In this document: piece by piece, positions 1-11,362 of the stretch
Numbering within the stretch: position 1 is the first letter of the stretch
Layout of the letters: each line of letters opens with the position of its first letter
Assembly (NCBI GenBank): GCA_029747015.1
Contig: JAKOGI010000357.1
Span: forward strand, 248,001 to 312,000
Reading direction: 5' to 3'
Length of the DNA: 64,000 bases
Origin: Carnegiea gigantea
Taxonomy: Eukaryota; Streptophyta; Magnoliopsida; Caryophyllales; Cactaceae
Made by a program: the position numbers and the translations under genes
The notes under the pieces: generated by a model
Database searches by the model: none
What the model was told of the DNA's origin: nothing
The model's input: only the letters and a program-made list of their open reading frames with translations

Positions 1-960
1 TAGAATAATAGTCTCCCACACAAATATAGCACAATCACATCTGATCGGGTATGTACGTGACAATCATGATAGAATAATCAATTAGGCTATTCTCTCGAAG
101 CTTCCCCAAGAGCCTTCTAGCATTATAATCAGTCATCAAAATAACCACACATATTGATCAAGATTTGCATCCTAATAGTCTCCCACATAGATGCGGCACA
201 ATAAATGACAACCTTGAATCCTCAAATGGACTCCCTTCTCTCTCTTTTCTTCCCTAGAAATCCATCCACTCCACCACGTGTAATAGGAGCTAAATTCAAT
301 TACTACACTCAGTCATGATACGAGATAACTCCCTTAGCCAAATATCCTCAATTTAAGTTAGATAACCAAATGAAACAACACTTTATCATTCATGTCTCTT
401 GCTTTAATGTCACCTACTTTGACATGCTGTCAAATGCACATAAACATACTATCCACTTATTGCTATATCGAATGTCGTCCAAAATTCATATATTGCATTG
501 AAAATTACATCTTATGACCTTGTTAGCATAGGTATTTTCCAATAATCAAGTTCGACAGCATCATAAATTCTTATAATAGGCTCTACCTTAGCTACTCATC
601 TTTATAGTTAAAAGTAAAATACAGGTATTCTATCATTACTACTCCTTCGTAGGTTCTGTATGACCATAAAGTAATAAGGCAATTAAGTTCATAACATACT
701 TGAATGCCACGTATGGCTGGACATTATATGAACTTTGCTAAAATTCTATAATCCAACTAAATAGGAAAAACATAAGGAGGTCCCCTAACTAGCTCCTTAT
801 AAAATAATTGAGCAAGGATAACATAGGGAGGAATAGGATGCATATTTCGATATACGTTTTCCCCCTTTTAAGGTTTGAAAGTTATCATGGTCCCAACAAA
901 ACTAACAAACCTCCTATAGCTGACAGTGACCCTGGCTAAAGTTGGCCCTAATACCGAAAT
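1..960 (-). mobile_element. Internal region (partial) of degenerate Ty3/gypsy copy X0
   Basis: This stretch repeats, with moderate divergence, in 8200-9165 and again in 15600-16554. In those two places it is the part of a minus-strand LTR retrotransposon that lies next to the primer binding site. A degraded primer-binding remnant is visible at about 943-954, just left of the LTR end at 961. No open frame of useful length is seen. The copy continues off the left edge of the window. The Ty3/gypsy assignment is inferred from the better-preserved copies to the right. Confidence 0.6.
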
Positions 961-1132
961 TGTAGTGCCCCAACTTATGATAACGTAGATAATCTAATGC
1001 TTAGTAGCTAATAATGTGGAATAATGACGTTAGAATGCTATCACTGTCCTAGAGAGAACAATGCCTGCATTTTGATGACCCTTACCTTATGGAACATACA
1101 GTGAGCTTGTTTAAACTCTATTGGCATTCTCT
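961..1132 (-). mobile_element. 3' terminal fragment of a minus-strand LTR (5' LTR of X0)
   Basis: It begins TGTAGTGCCCCAAC, matching the LTR termini at 3152, 9166, 11363 and 16555. It follows the sequence seen at 16555-16720 up to a GAGCTTGTTTAAACTC segment and is then cut off. A plus-oriented LTR starts directly at 1133. The same break occurs at the equivalent point 8205 bp to the right (9166-9337), so the break predates the tandem duplication. Confidence 0.65.
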
Positions 1133-2325
1133 TGTAATGCGTCAAATCTAATCCATGTTAATTACTTTAATTAATCATAAGTTAATATAGTTGAGTGCCT
1201 ACATTTCAATGCGGCATTTGAAACCTTTATGCAATTACACGCTGAGATGACAAACTGGCCTTAAAACCACATTTAGCAATATCTCCCATAAAGTCATTCA
1301 ATACTAGCATATTTATTCAAATGATTGAAAAGCATAGTTATAAATATGCTCAATGCTTTATTTAATTTGCTTGTTTTTGTTAGGTAAATGAAACAAGAAC
1401 GTGAACAATGAAAATAAAAAATAATCTCATAAAAACATCAAAAAAGTATTTGAGAAAAATATTAGACATTTTCGAAAAAATATCGAAGATTTTTTGAAAA
1501 ATATATGAGATTTTTGGAAGCATATATGAGATTTTTTTCGAAAAATATCTAAGATTTTTTGGGAAAATATATCAATTTTTTTAAAAAAATATCCTAGATA
1601 CTTAGAGGGAGAGGTGTCAAAAGGTATATATAAACCAACCTCCCCCTCAATTCAATGAACGCCCATGCGTCCTCTTTCTCTTGCTCCTGTCACCATTCAA
1701 GAAGTGAGACCACTTCAGTCGTTGTCGAGCTATAAGCCATTATTTTACAAGAAAGAGATATATCTTCTAAGTACTTTTACTGTTTATACCTTTTGAAAAT
1801 TCATGTGTTTTTACACATACCAAAATCACAAAGTGTGCGATTATTTAATGGATTATTTTCAAGCATTGTTTGTAACATAATCAAGTGGACCCACTAGTTA
1901 TAAATTATCAAGAGTTATGCCCTTTAGTTCACCTGCACAGCCTCAGGTCAGACTACCCGATCGGCCTGACAGGTGTGCATCTATTCAATAATCGCATTTT
2001 ACATTAGAGTTCATTAGTTTGAGTTCCACTTTTAGATAAGAACTGGTTACAATTTTAATGTAATTCCCTTTTTCCCTGATTCAAACTAAAACACTTTAAA
2101 ATGTCTTCACTCTCTAAAAAATGAATTTATGTCTTTACAATATAGGAGCAAACGTACTGAGTTATGGCTCACCATTTGAATATTTTGTGATTTTATGTTT
2201 ACGTGAACCAATTGTGACGTCCATATCGGTCAGCACTGATAGGCGAGAAAAGTGTCAATGGAGTTTAAACAAGCTCACAATAATGTTCAATAAGGCAAGG
2301 GTCATCAAAATGTAAGCCTTAACGT
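1133..2325 (+). mobile_element. Plus-oriented LTR of the X family
   Basis: It starts TGTAATGCGTC, which is the reverse complement of the LTR end seen at 4814-4820, 12560-12566 and 17845-17851. In order it holds a U3 segment, an AT-rich array of ATATCTNAGATTTTT-like units (about 1440-1600), a TATA-like box at 1625-1634, a leader with a run of CTCTTTCTCTTGC, and a U5-like segment. It breaks off near 2325, before the terminal CATTACA is reached. A second partial copy then restarts inside the AT-rich array. Confidence 0.65.
1625..1634 (+). promoter_or_regulatory. TATA box of plus-oriented LTR
   Basis: TATATATAAA lies just after the AT-rich array and before a C-rich leader. The same layout recurs at 2481, 9831 and 10699 on the plus strand and at 3901, 12034 and 17331 on the minus strand. 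Conservation of position across all LTR copies supports it as the LTR promoter. Activity is inferred. Confidence 0.5.
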
Positions 2326-3151
2326 AGATTATATGGAAAATATATGAGATTTTTTTGAAAAAACTACGATTTTCGGAAAAACATATGAGGCTTTCCCTTG
2401 TGAAATATCTTAGATTTTTTGGGAAAATTTCTCAGAATTTTTGAAAATATCTTATTAAGCGGGTAGGAGGTGTCAAAGCATATATAGAAACCAACCCCCC
2501 CCCAATTTCAACAAACTCTCGTGCATCCTCTTTCTCTTGTTCTTTTCACCAATCGAGAAGTGATTGTCATTTCTATCATTGCCGAGCTATGAATAATTAT
2601 TTTTTCAAGAAAGACATGAATCTTCCTGGTACATTTACTGCCTGTATCTTTCGAAAATTCACATATTTTTACACATATCAAAATCTCTAAATGTACAGTT
2701 ACTTAATTGATCATTTTCAAACAATGTTTTACAACATAATCAAGTGTACTCGTCAATTATGAATTATCAAGGCTTACACCATTTAGTTCACCCGCGCGGC
2801 CTCAAGTTAGACTACCCAATCGGCCTGGCAGGTGCACACCAATTCATTGATTGCATTGTATATACATGCTCATCAGTTTAGGTTGCACTGTCAGATAAAA
2901 ACTGATTATAGTTTTAATAGAATTCTCTTTCTCACTTATTTCAAACTGAAACGAATTGAATTGCGGCTTCTCATTGAAAAATGAATTTCTCACTTTACAG
3001 CATTGCGTTTCGGCTCTCTATTCAAGAATTTTGTATTTTTATGTTTAGATAAACCACTTGTGAAGTCCATACCTGATAGCACTTGGAGACAAGAAGAGTA
3101 CCAATGGAGTTTGAACAACATCACTGTGACATTCCATAAGACAAAGGTCAA
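2326..3151 (+). mobile_element. Second, 5'-truncated plus-oriented LTR copy
   Basis: It repeats the preceding LTR from inside the AT-rich array (compare 2335-2450 with 1500-1600), through a TATA-like box at 2481-2490 and the C-rich leader, to a stretch equivalent to 2271-2310. It ends at 3151, where a minus-oriented LTR begins (TGATAATGCCCC). The same arrangement is found at about 10535-11362. Confidence 0.6.
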
Positions 3152-4820
3152 TGATAATGCCCCAACTTGTGATTACCTATATAATCTAAACCTTAGTAGC
3201 CAATAATGTGGGAGGAATGATGTTAGGATGTCACCGCCTTCCTAGAAAGGACAAGACTTGCATTTTATGACACTTACCTTATAGACCATTACTGTGAGCT
3301 TGTTTAAACTCCATTGTGCTCCTCTCACCTATAGGTGTTGTGGAGTGTGGACTTCACAACTGGTTCACCTGAGCATAACACAAGATATTCAAATAGAGAG
3401 TCGAAACTCAATACATGTGCTCCTATACTGTAAAGATAGAAATTCGTTTTTCAGTGAGTGGCCGCATTTCAATTCATTTTAGTTCGAAATTAAGAAATTC
3501 TATTAAAGTGGAACCCAAACCAATGATCTTATATTTACAATGCGATCATTGAATAGGCGTACATCTGCCAGGGTGATCAGGAAATCTAATATGAGGCCAC
3601 ACTAAGGAACAGAAGGGCGTAAGCATTAATAATTGATAATGAGGGGGTCCACTTAATTATGTGAGAAAACAATACTTAAACATGATTCATTAAAGAGCTT
3701 TACATTTTGAGATTTTAACATGTGTAAAAATACGTAAATTTTCGAAAGGTACAAGCAGCAAATGTACCAAGAAGATATATTTCTTTCTTGGAAAAATAAT
3801 GGTTTACAGCTTGACGACAATGGAAGTGGTACTTCTAGAATGGTGAAAGAAGCAAGAGAAAGAGGATGGGTGGTAGTTCATTGAAATAGGGGGGTTGATT
3901 TATTTATATGTTTTCATACCTGTCCTGGCTAAATATCTAGGATATTTTCAAAAATTTGACATAATTTTCTAAAAAATCTTAGATTTTTTGCTTAAACAAA
4001 TCTTAGATATTTTAAAAACTGTTAGATATGTTTTAAAAATAATCTCAAATACCAACACCACCAATACGACCTCCCAGTGTGAGTCCCACTTTTGCGGGGT
4101 CTAGGGAGATCTTGCTGTAGGCAACCTTACCTCTACCGGCATGCCTACCCGTAGAGAGATTGATTCCAAGAGACTCATAAAAAAAGGATTTTGTGAAAAA
4201 GTTTTATAGAAGGCGGCGTTTGTGAAACAATTAATGAGGAAAATTAGTGCCACAAAGCCAGGGGTGACTAAGATAAATCAAAGGCCAAAGAAGTTGAAGC
4301 TGAAACATACCTTAACCAACCAAAGTAAGCAAGCACTGTCTCTTCCCAGAATAAAGTACAACCTGCATACGAGTACGACAAACCCCTACCAGTACTAAGC
4401 CACTGTAGCCACTGCCATCTACGGAGTCGACTCTCTGCAATCTAAGATCTTAATCCTATCCCGCCACAGCCTCCTATCCTGGATATTTTTCAAAATATCT
4501 CAAATATTTTTCCAAAAAGAAATCTTAGATATTTTGATTCTAGTATTATTTATTTTGGTTATTCACGTTATTGTTTCATTTTCATAGTAAAACCAACTAA
4601 ATTATATAAAGCATTCAATGACTCCACAACTATGTCTTTCTATCGTTTGCATGAATACGCTAGTATTGAATGACCTAATACGAGGCATTGTTGAATCTGG
4701 TTTTGAGACCACTTTGTCTTCTCAACCTGTAATTGCATAAATGTTTCAAACATCGAATTCAACTTTACTAAATTATTATTAATTAAAGTAGTTAACATAG
4801 ATTAGGTTTGGGCCATTACA
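3152..4820 (-). mobile_element. 3' LTR of X1 (minus strand), with SINE insert
   Basis: On the minus strand it runs from TGTAATGGCCC (4820) to GGGGCATTATCA (3152), an LTR with inverted TGTAATG/CATTACA ends. It aligns with 11363-12566 (1204 bp) and 16555-17851 (1297 bp) but is longer because of an insert at about 4050-4480. A minus-strand TATA box (ATATAAATA) lies at 3901-3910. The AT-rich ATATCT array lies at about 3940-4050 and 4480-4545. Immediately to its right, TTTTAAGGGAGGAATGT on the minus strand is a typical polypurine tract next to a Ty3/gypsy 3' LTR. Confidence 0.7.
4050..4480 (+). mobile_element. Au-like SINE-derived insertion inside the LTR
   Basis: This block is missing from the equivalent LTRs at 11363-12566 and 16555-17851. 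Its start (about 4075-4180) has the hallmarks of the Au-like SINE body common in plants: CCCAGTGTGAGTCCCAC, then GGGGTCTAGGGAG, GGCAACCTTACC and GTAGAGAGATTGATTCC. The remaining 270 or so bases are not recognised. ATCTCAAAT occurs near both edges (about 4041 and 4494) and might be a target duplication, but the flanking array is repetitive, so the exact edges are uncertain. Confidence 0.55.
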
Positions 4821-4886
4821 ACATTCCTCCCTTAAAATAACTTTCATCCTCCAAACTTGTAAATTGGAAAGAATCTTAGAAGTACC

Positions 4887-4967
4887 ACTCAGTAAATCTC
4901 CTTCGATTTTCTAGGTAGCTTATGATGCAATATGGTTAGCCCACAAATGCTGAACGGGGAATGCTTT
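4887..4967 (-). pseudogene. Chromodomain-like tail of degenerate Ty3/gypsy pol
   Basis: Reading the minus strand gives a peptide with the pattern V-Q-H-L-W-A-N-H, then (with stops) A-T-W-K-x-E-G-D-L. This matches the W-x-N-H...E-A-T-W-E-x-E core found at the C-terminus of Ty3/gypsy chromovirus integrases. It sits about 65 bp before the 3' LTR, where that domain belongs, followed by the GGAGGATGAAAGTTATTTTAAGG tail typical of these elements (split here by stop codons). The equivalent stretch at 12632-12712 reads similarly. Two in-frame stops show it is dead. Confidence 0.5.
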
Positions 4968-7900
4968 GATTGTGACATTGTCGCGCCTGTGCTCCAAAAT
5001 TTACACAAGTGGTTTCTCAAAGACCAAGTTCTGTAGGCTCTATTAATGCTATAAGTCGGGTATGGTATATCTTTTCTGTGTTATGACACATAGAAATTAT
5101 TATGCATATGCTCGAGTTCCGCCAACTGAGCTATATTGTATACTAAAAAGGTTCAACTTTAAAAGAGATTGTGTAGAGACATATTTAAAATTCTTTCTTT
5201 CCCCCTTATTTTTTTTATTTAGAGCAAGAAAATTTGTTGGTAACACACAAGATCAAACATGGTAGCCCATCATATATCATGTCTCATGATATGACACATA
5301 ATTTGATAGCTCTCCTTCTAGATGACAGGCTTATCGATTTATTCCTTGCGCCTCATGAATTGACGTAGGTAGACAAATTGATTCCTTATGATCCCCCCCC
5401 ATGCCCACATACCATTCTTGATCCATACATGTAAATATTACCCTTAAACTCAATCTTTAGTAATAAGTTGTAACCACCAACTTTAAACCTAGTCCACAAC
5501 TAGATAGGATTTTCTCCATCCAAAGGCCAGTTTCGCTAGAGTACTGTATTCTATTAATTTTTTTCCCTCTGCATGCATTATCATAATCACCCCGTACATT
5601 CAGTTCTAAATTCACCTTATACTATTCAATGTGTGTCATAAGAACTTCTTTACTATAGTTTCTTTCTAGCCTTCTGCTAAAGCATGAGCATATGTAAATG
5701 GGCTAAATTAATGTGCATGACTCAACAATACATATGTAAAGTCTTATTAAATACTACACTGCAATTGAGATTTAAAAACTTCTTAAGCTCCCCAAATTTA
5801 ATTTTGCTTTTAAATTTGCACTTATATCGATCAGTGATAGGGACGGTCACAACATAAACTTTCGAAATTATCTCCCACCCCAATTAGTTATTAAGTCGCT
5901 TACATGTTAATCCCTTAATAAATTTCAGTCCACATTGCACCATTTGTAAGGTTTAATTGTCTCTTTATAGCAAGCATACATTATAGAGACTTATTCACCA
6001 GACTTATAGCCTATGTATCAATTCCATGACTTCCATCGAAGCAAAGAGCTTTAGACTAGCTAGTTATAAAGAAAGTCCTTACAAAAATGTCTCTTAAGCA
6101 AAATAAAAAGGGAACGTATGTGATTATGAAGACATATGAAATAAGAGTAACAAAGAGGAAATTAACAAATAACGGCAAGGTAAGTAACCTATGGATGATA
6201 CTTTACATAAGAAATCAAACACCTCTCACCAGGACATCTGTTAAGCGATTGCGAGAAAAGAAATTTCAGTAATGTACTAGCGGAATTAGTAAGAGAACGT
6301 ATGTCACTATATGTAATGGGTTTTAATAGAAGGAAATAGCAAACTCAAATATCCAGAATGATAACTCAAATTGGTAATTGAGTAAGTGGATTCTCTACTA
6401 ATTATTGTTGTCTATATTAGGGTATCGATTCTAGATAAGGCATAGGAATATATTTCTGTTATTTTCTTGTGAAGATTCCTTTTTTGTTTAGAGTTCCATC
6501 ATAAGGTTTGAATGTTTAAATGATAATTGGAAACAAGTTGGACTAATTAGAAATTCTAGAAATGAAGCCTTTTTCATGAATAAGAAGTAACAAGAATTAA
6601 AGAGTCCAATAAGATGCAAGTTATAGTGTGATTCTCAATTAGATACCAAAATTAAAAGAAGGAATATATCCAATTATGGGTGGTAAAAATTAGGATAGAA
6701 TATTTAGTTGCCATCCAAGAAACATCATAGGTATCATTAAGTAACAAAAGTTACATAATTATCAAAGAGGAAACCAGCGAGCAAGGTAGAAAGCAAGTTA
6801 TTTGTAAACAAAATTACACCTCTACAAAACCTCGTAACACCAATAAGGACATATGATTGGCATTTGCAACAAGGTTTAAGGAAAAGAAATTGAAAATATT
6901 ATTATAGAACAAATTTTTAGTACATGCTTGATCATTTTGAATTTTTGAGGCAAAGGAAATTCTAGCGTTTAACGTAAGAACAATAGGAGAATATAGACAG
7001 CGAATTCTAATAAGTTGGTTTTGTAACAAAAGCATTAGTATGATCAATTTGATGCAATAATTTGGGCAAAAATGTTTAGAAACATTGATATTCATGAGGG
7101 AAATGAGAGCGCCAAGTACGTTGTTGCTTACATGGAGCAAGTTCAAGACAATGATAAGATTGTGTAGAAAGGGGATCGAAACTCTATGTTAGAAGAATGC
7201 AATATATATTAAATCATTCATAGGAATGTTAAGGAATTATTGACAAAGATAGGGGAAGGATAAGCTTCATAATTCTACTTAAAGATAAGGCCTCAGAAGG
7301 TGGTTTAACTGTAAGGAGCATCTCCAGCAAAGCATGGTCATGCTTTTATGAAAATATATAATAAATATGTTCTAATTGTAATTTGAGTGAGGATTTATTG
7401 AAATAGGGTGTAAGCTTTGACTAGGATTCAATTGCCATCAAAGAAGTTATGGTTTTTCAGTGGAAGAACACTTTTGTGAATTCTACATCTATATGTGATT
7501 ATAAGCTTTTACTCAATAGTACAAAGGTCATTGTAATTGGCATTGCAAGAGTTTGATCTGCCACAAGTTACATATAGCTTCCCAAGCCTTCAAGGAGCGA
7601 CACAAATATCTCACTCATTCCATATGGTCTCGTGTTCCTGAACTAAAATATCAACTACATATATCACGAATATAACATCCAAGTCCTTTTGTGACATCAT
7701 ACATAATCATTAAGGCAATGTAATTCTTGGGTTCAAAGATAGATTTCCTTGCCATTATAGGTTGTGCCGCACTATTGCCAAAGCTTTTAAATTTCTACCT
7801 TACCTAAATGCTATGTTGTCACTCTGTTATACTCATTATCACTATTTACTCTATTGGAAATTGTAAGAATTCCTTTGATAATCATTGATCATATTAATCG

Positions 7901-9143
7901 TAGCATGAACTCAAGCATTTTCGCATCATATTCTTATTCTGCCTTACGCCATTTCCAAAGAGGAAGATGATACAAACCTCGTGTGCCCTTAATAATGCCA
8001 ACTCACAATTTCCATCAATCAATAGTTTATCTTCGGATTCTTGCTTCCTTTAATGTATTAACACATCAACAACTGCTTTTGCCTTCAAAATGCGATCACC
8101 AACTCAAATATTAAAGCATAGCGGCTTCAGCATATTATTGGGTTCATGCCCTATTCTATACTCATTAATTTCAAAAGCCTGATATTCCCTCTGCCAGTCT
8201 TGCTTGTAGAAGAACCTTTTTCAATAGCCTTAACACACATACATCTGATCACATGTGTATCCGGCAATTATGGTAGAATAATAAATTCTGCTATTGTGCC
8301 AAAGCTTCCCTAAGAGCCTTCTACCATTGTCGTCAGTTGTGAAAACACTCACACATATTGATCAAGATTTACCTCACAGTAGTATCTCACACAAATGCGG
8401 CACAATAAATTATAACCTTAAATCTTCAAATGCCCTTTTCCTTTTTTTTTCCCCAAAAATCCATCTACTTCACCACGTGTAATAGGAGTCTAAGACCTAT
8501 ATAAATTCAGTTAATAGGCTAAGCCATGATACGTGGTAATGCCCTTAGTGAAATATCCTCAATTTAAGTCATATGAACCAAATGAAAGAATACTTTACCA
8601 TTCATGTCTCTTTATTTAACGTCACCTAGGTTAACATACTGTCAAATGTGCAGAAACATACTATCCACTTATTGATACATCGAATGTTGTACAAAATTTG
8701 TATATTACATGGAAATGACGTCCCACGACCTTGCTAATATGTGCATTTCCCTACAATCAGGTTTGAGAATGCTAAATTCTCATAATAGGCTCTACCTTAA
8801 CTACTCATCCTTATAGGTTGGTACACATACTCTATCGTTGCTACTCCTTCATAGGTTCCATATGACCATAAAGTAATAAAATGATTAAGTTCACACCGTA
8901 CTCAAATTCTACATACAGCTTGACATTATGTGCAATTGGCTGAAACACTATAATCTAGCTACATGGGTAAAAGGTAAGGCGATCCCCTAATTGGTTCCTT
9001 ATAAGACAATCGGGCAAGGATTACACAGGGAGGGCTAGGATGCGCATTTCGATTAAAATGTTCCCCTTTCTAAGGTTTAATACTTATCATGCCTCTCCCA
9101 ATAAAACTATCAAACCTCTTATGTGTCACAGTGACCCTCGCTA

Positions 9144-9161
9144 AATCTTGCTCTAGTACCA
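9144..9161 (-). other. Primer binding site of X1
   Basis: The minus strand reads TGGTACTAGAGCAAGATT, close to the TGGTATCAGAGCCAGGTT that pairs with the 3' end of initiator Met tRNA. It sits 4 bp inside the LTR end at 9166. Confidence 0.6.
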
Positions 9162-9165
9162 CAAT

Positions 9166-9337
9166 TGTAATGCTACAACTTGTGATTATCAAGATAATCT
9201 AATCCTTAGTAGCTAATAATATGGAGAAATGAGGTCAGGACGTTAACGCAGGCCTAGAGAGGACAAAGCTTGCATTTTGATGACCTTTGCTTATGGAACT
9301 TAACTGTGAGCTTGTTTAAAGTCCATTGGCACTCTTC
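9166..9337 (-). mobile_element. 3' terminal fragment of X1 5' LTR
   Basis: It begins TGTAATGCTACAAC next to the primer binding site and follows the X2 LTR sequence for about 170 bp. It is then replaced at 9338 by the start of a plus-oriented LTR. This is the same breakpoint as at 1132/1133, 8205 bp to the left. Confidence 0.65.
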
Positions 9338-11362
9338 CGTAATGGCTCGAACCTAATATATGGTAATTACTTTAATTAATCATAATTTAATAAAGTTAAG
9401 TGCCTGCATTTCATTTTGACATTTGAAACATTTATATAATTACAGGCTGAGACGGCAAAGTGACCTCGAAAATAAATTTAGCAACGTCTCGCACAAAGTC
9501 ATTTAGTACTAGTGTATTCATGCAAATGATTGAAAGACATAGTTATAAAGTCGTTCAACGCTTTATATAATTTGCTTGCTTCTATTAAGTAAATGAAAGA
9601 ACAATGTCAATAGCCAAAATAAATAATAATAGCAAAAAATATCTAAGATTTTTTTGGAAAAAATATATGAGATTTTTTGAAAAACATCTATGATTCTTTT
9701 TAAAAATGTTTAAGATTTTTGTAAAGTGTCTAAAATTTTTTTGAAAAATATCAAGGATTTTTTGGAAAAATATCTTAGATTTTTTGAAAATATTCTAGAT
9801 ATTGGGGGGTAGGGGGTGTCAAAACATGTGTATAAACCTAACCCCATATTTCGGCAAACTCCCACACATCCTCTTTCTCTTTCTTCTTTCATCATTCAAG
9901 AAGTGAAGCCACCTCAGTCATTGTCGAGCTATAAACCATTATTTTTACAAGAAGGAGATATATTTTGTAGGTACATTTACTGCTTGTACCTTTTAAGACT
10001 TTACGTATTTTTACCCATATCAAAATGTCAAAATGTACAATTAATTAATTAATGATTTACAAACATTATTTTGCAACATAATCATGTTGACCCACTAATT
10101 ATTAATTATCAGGGCTCTTGCACTCTAGTTCACCTGCACGGCCTCAGGTTAGGCTACCTAATGGGCTACCTAATGGGCTTGAGAGATGTATACCTATTCA
10201 ATGACCACATTGTACATATAAGCTTATCAAGTTGGGTTACACTTGTAGATAATAACCTGTAATAGTTTTAATATAATTATCATTTTCCATGACATCGATC
10301 TAAAGCGAATTGAAATGCAGCTGCTCTCCTATAAGTGAATTTTTGTCTCCACAGTATGGGAGTAAACATACTGAGTTTCAACTCACTATTTGAATCTTTT
10401 GTGTTTTTATGTTTAGGTGAACCAATTTTGAAGACAATACCTGACAGCACCTAGAGGCGAGGAAAATGCCAATGGAGTACAAACAAGCTCACAGTAACAT
10501 TCCATAGGGCAAGGGTAATCAAAATGTAGGCCTTAAAATTGATTACGTGAAAAATATCTGAGATTTTTTGAAAAATATTTGACATTTTTATTTCTAAAAT
10601 ATCTAAGATTTTTGCAAAACATCTAAAATGTTTTGAAAAAATGTCATAGATTTTTGACAATATCCTAGAAATTTAGGGGGGAGGGAGGTGTCAAAACATA
10701 TATATAAACCAACCCTCGCCCCCCCCCCCCCAATTTCAATGAACTCGAACGTATCCTCTTTCTTATGCTCTTTTCACCATTCATGAAGTGAGGCCACTTC
10801 TGTAATCGTTGAGCTGTGAACCATTATTTCTATAAGAAAGATTCTAGGTATACTTACTGTCTATACCTTTCAAAAATTTATATATTTTTGCCCATATCAA
10901 AGTCTCTAAATGTACAGTTATTAATGGATTGTTTTGAAGCATTGTTTTACCATATAATCAAGTAAACCCATCCACTATAAATTATTAAGGTGTACGCCAT
11001 TCAGCTCACCAGCGCGGCCTCAGGTCAAGCGACCTGATCGGGCTGGTAGGTGTATACCAGTTCAATGATCACATTATATATACGAGCTTATCAGTTTAGA
11101 TTCCACTTTCAGATAAAAACTGGTAATAGTTTTAATAAAATTCTCTTTCTCCCTGATTTCAAAGTAAAATGAATTGAAATGAGACTGCTCACCAAAAAAT
11201 GAATTTCTAACTTTGCAGTACAGGAGTAAACATATTGCGTTTCGGCTCACTATTTGAATAGTTTGTGTTTTTATGTTAAGCTGAACCAATTGTGAAGTCC
11301 AAACCTGACAGCGCCTAAAGGCTAGAAGAGTGCCAATAAAGTTCCACAAGGCCAATGTCCAT
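9338..11362 (+). mobile_element. Plus-oriented LTR plus second truncated copy (unit 2)
   Basis: It repeats the architecture of 1133-3151. A plus LTR starts CGTAATGGCTCG and has an AT-rich array (about 9640-9800) and a TATA-like box at 9831-9838. It breaks near 10535 and is followed by a second copy that restarts in the array, with a TATA box at 10699-10708, and ends at 11362. The matching breakpoints in both units show that the composite existed before the tandem duplication. Confidence 0.65.

Larger units (their letters stand above)
4821..9165 (-). mobile_element. Internal region of degenerate Ty3/gypsy element X1
   Basis: It lies between the 3' LTR (3152-4820) and the 5' LTR end at 9166, read on the minus strand. 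A polypurine tract abuts the 3' LTR, and a primer binding site that pairs with initiator Met tRNA lies at 9144-9161. It is 4345 bp long and aligns along most of its length with 12567-16554. Coding capacity is ruined by stops and indels. The only protein-like signal I trust is a chromodomain-like tail at 4887-4967. Short ORFs in this interval are not conserved between the two copies and are not genes. Confidence 0.65.

Noticed and set aside
1440..1600. Regularly spaced ATATCT repeats, considered as a CRISPR-like or satellite array
   Set aside because: Units are degenerate, spacers are not unique sequence, and the arrays sit in LTR U3 regions of a plant retroelement.
7031..7160. A plus-strand peptide (DAIIWxxxFxNID...EGNES...EQVQDND) that is also readable at 14354-14490
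   Set aside because: The match between copies is explained by their shared ancestry as repeat DNA. The frame has stops soon after in both, and I recognise no protein family. A translated search would be needed before calling a captured gene.
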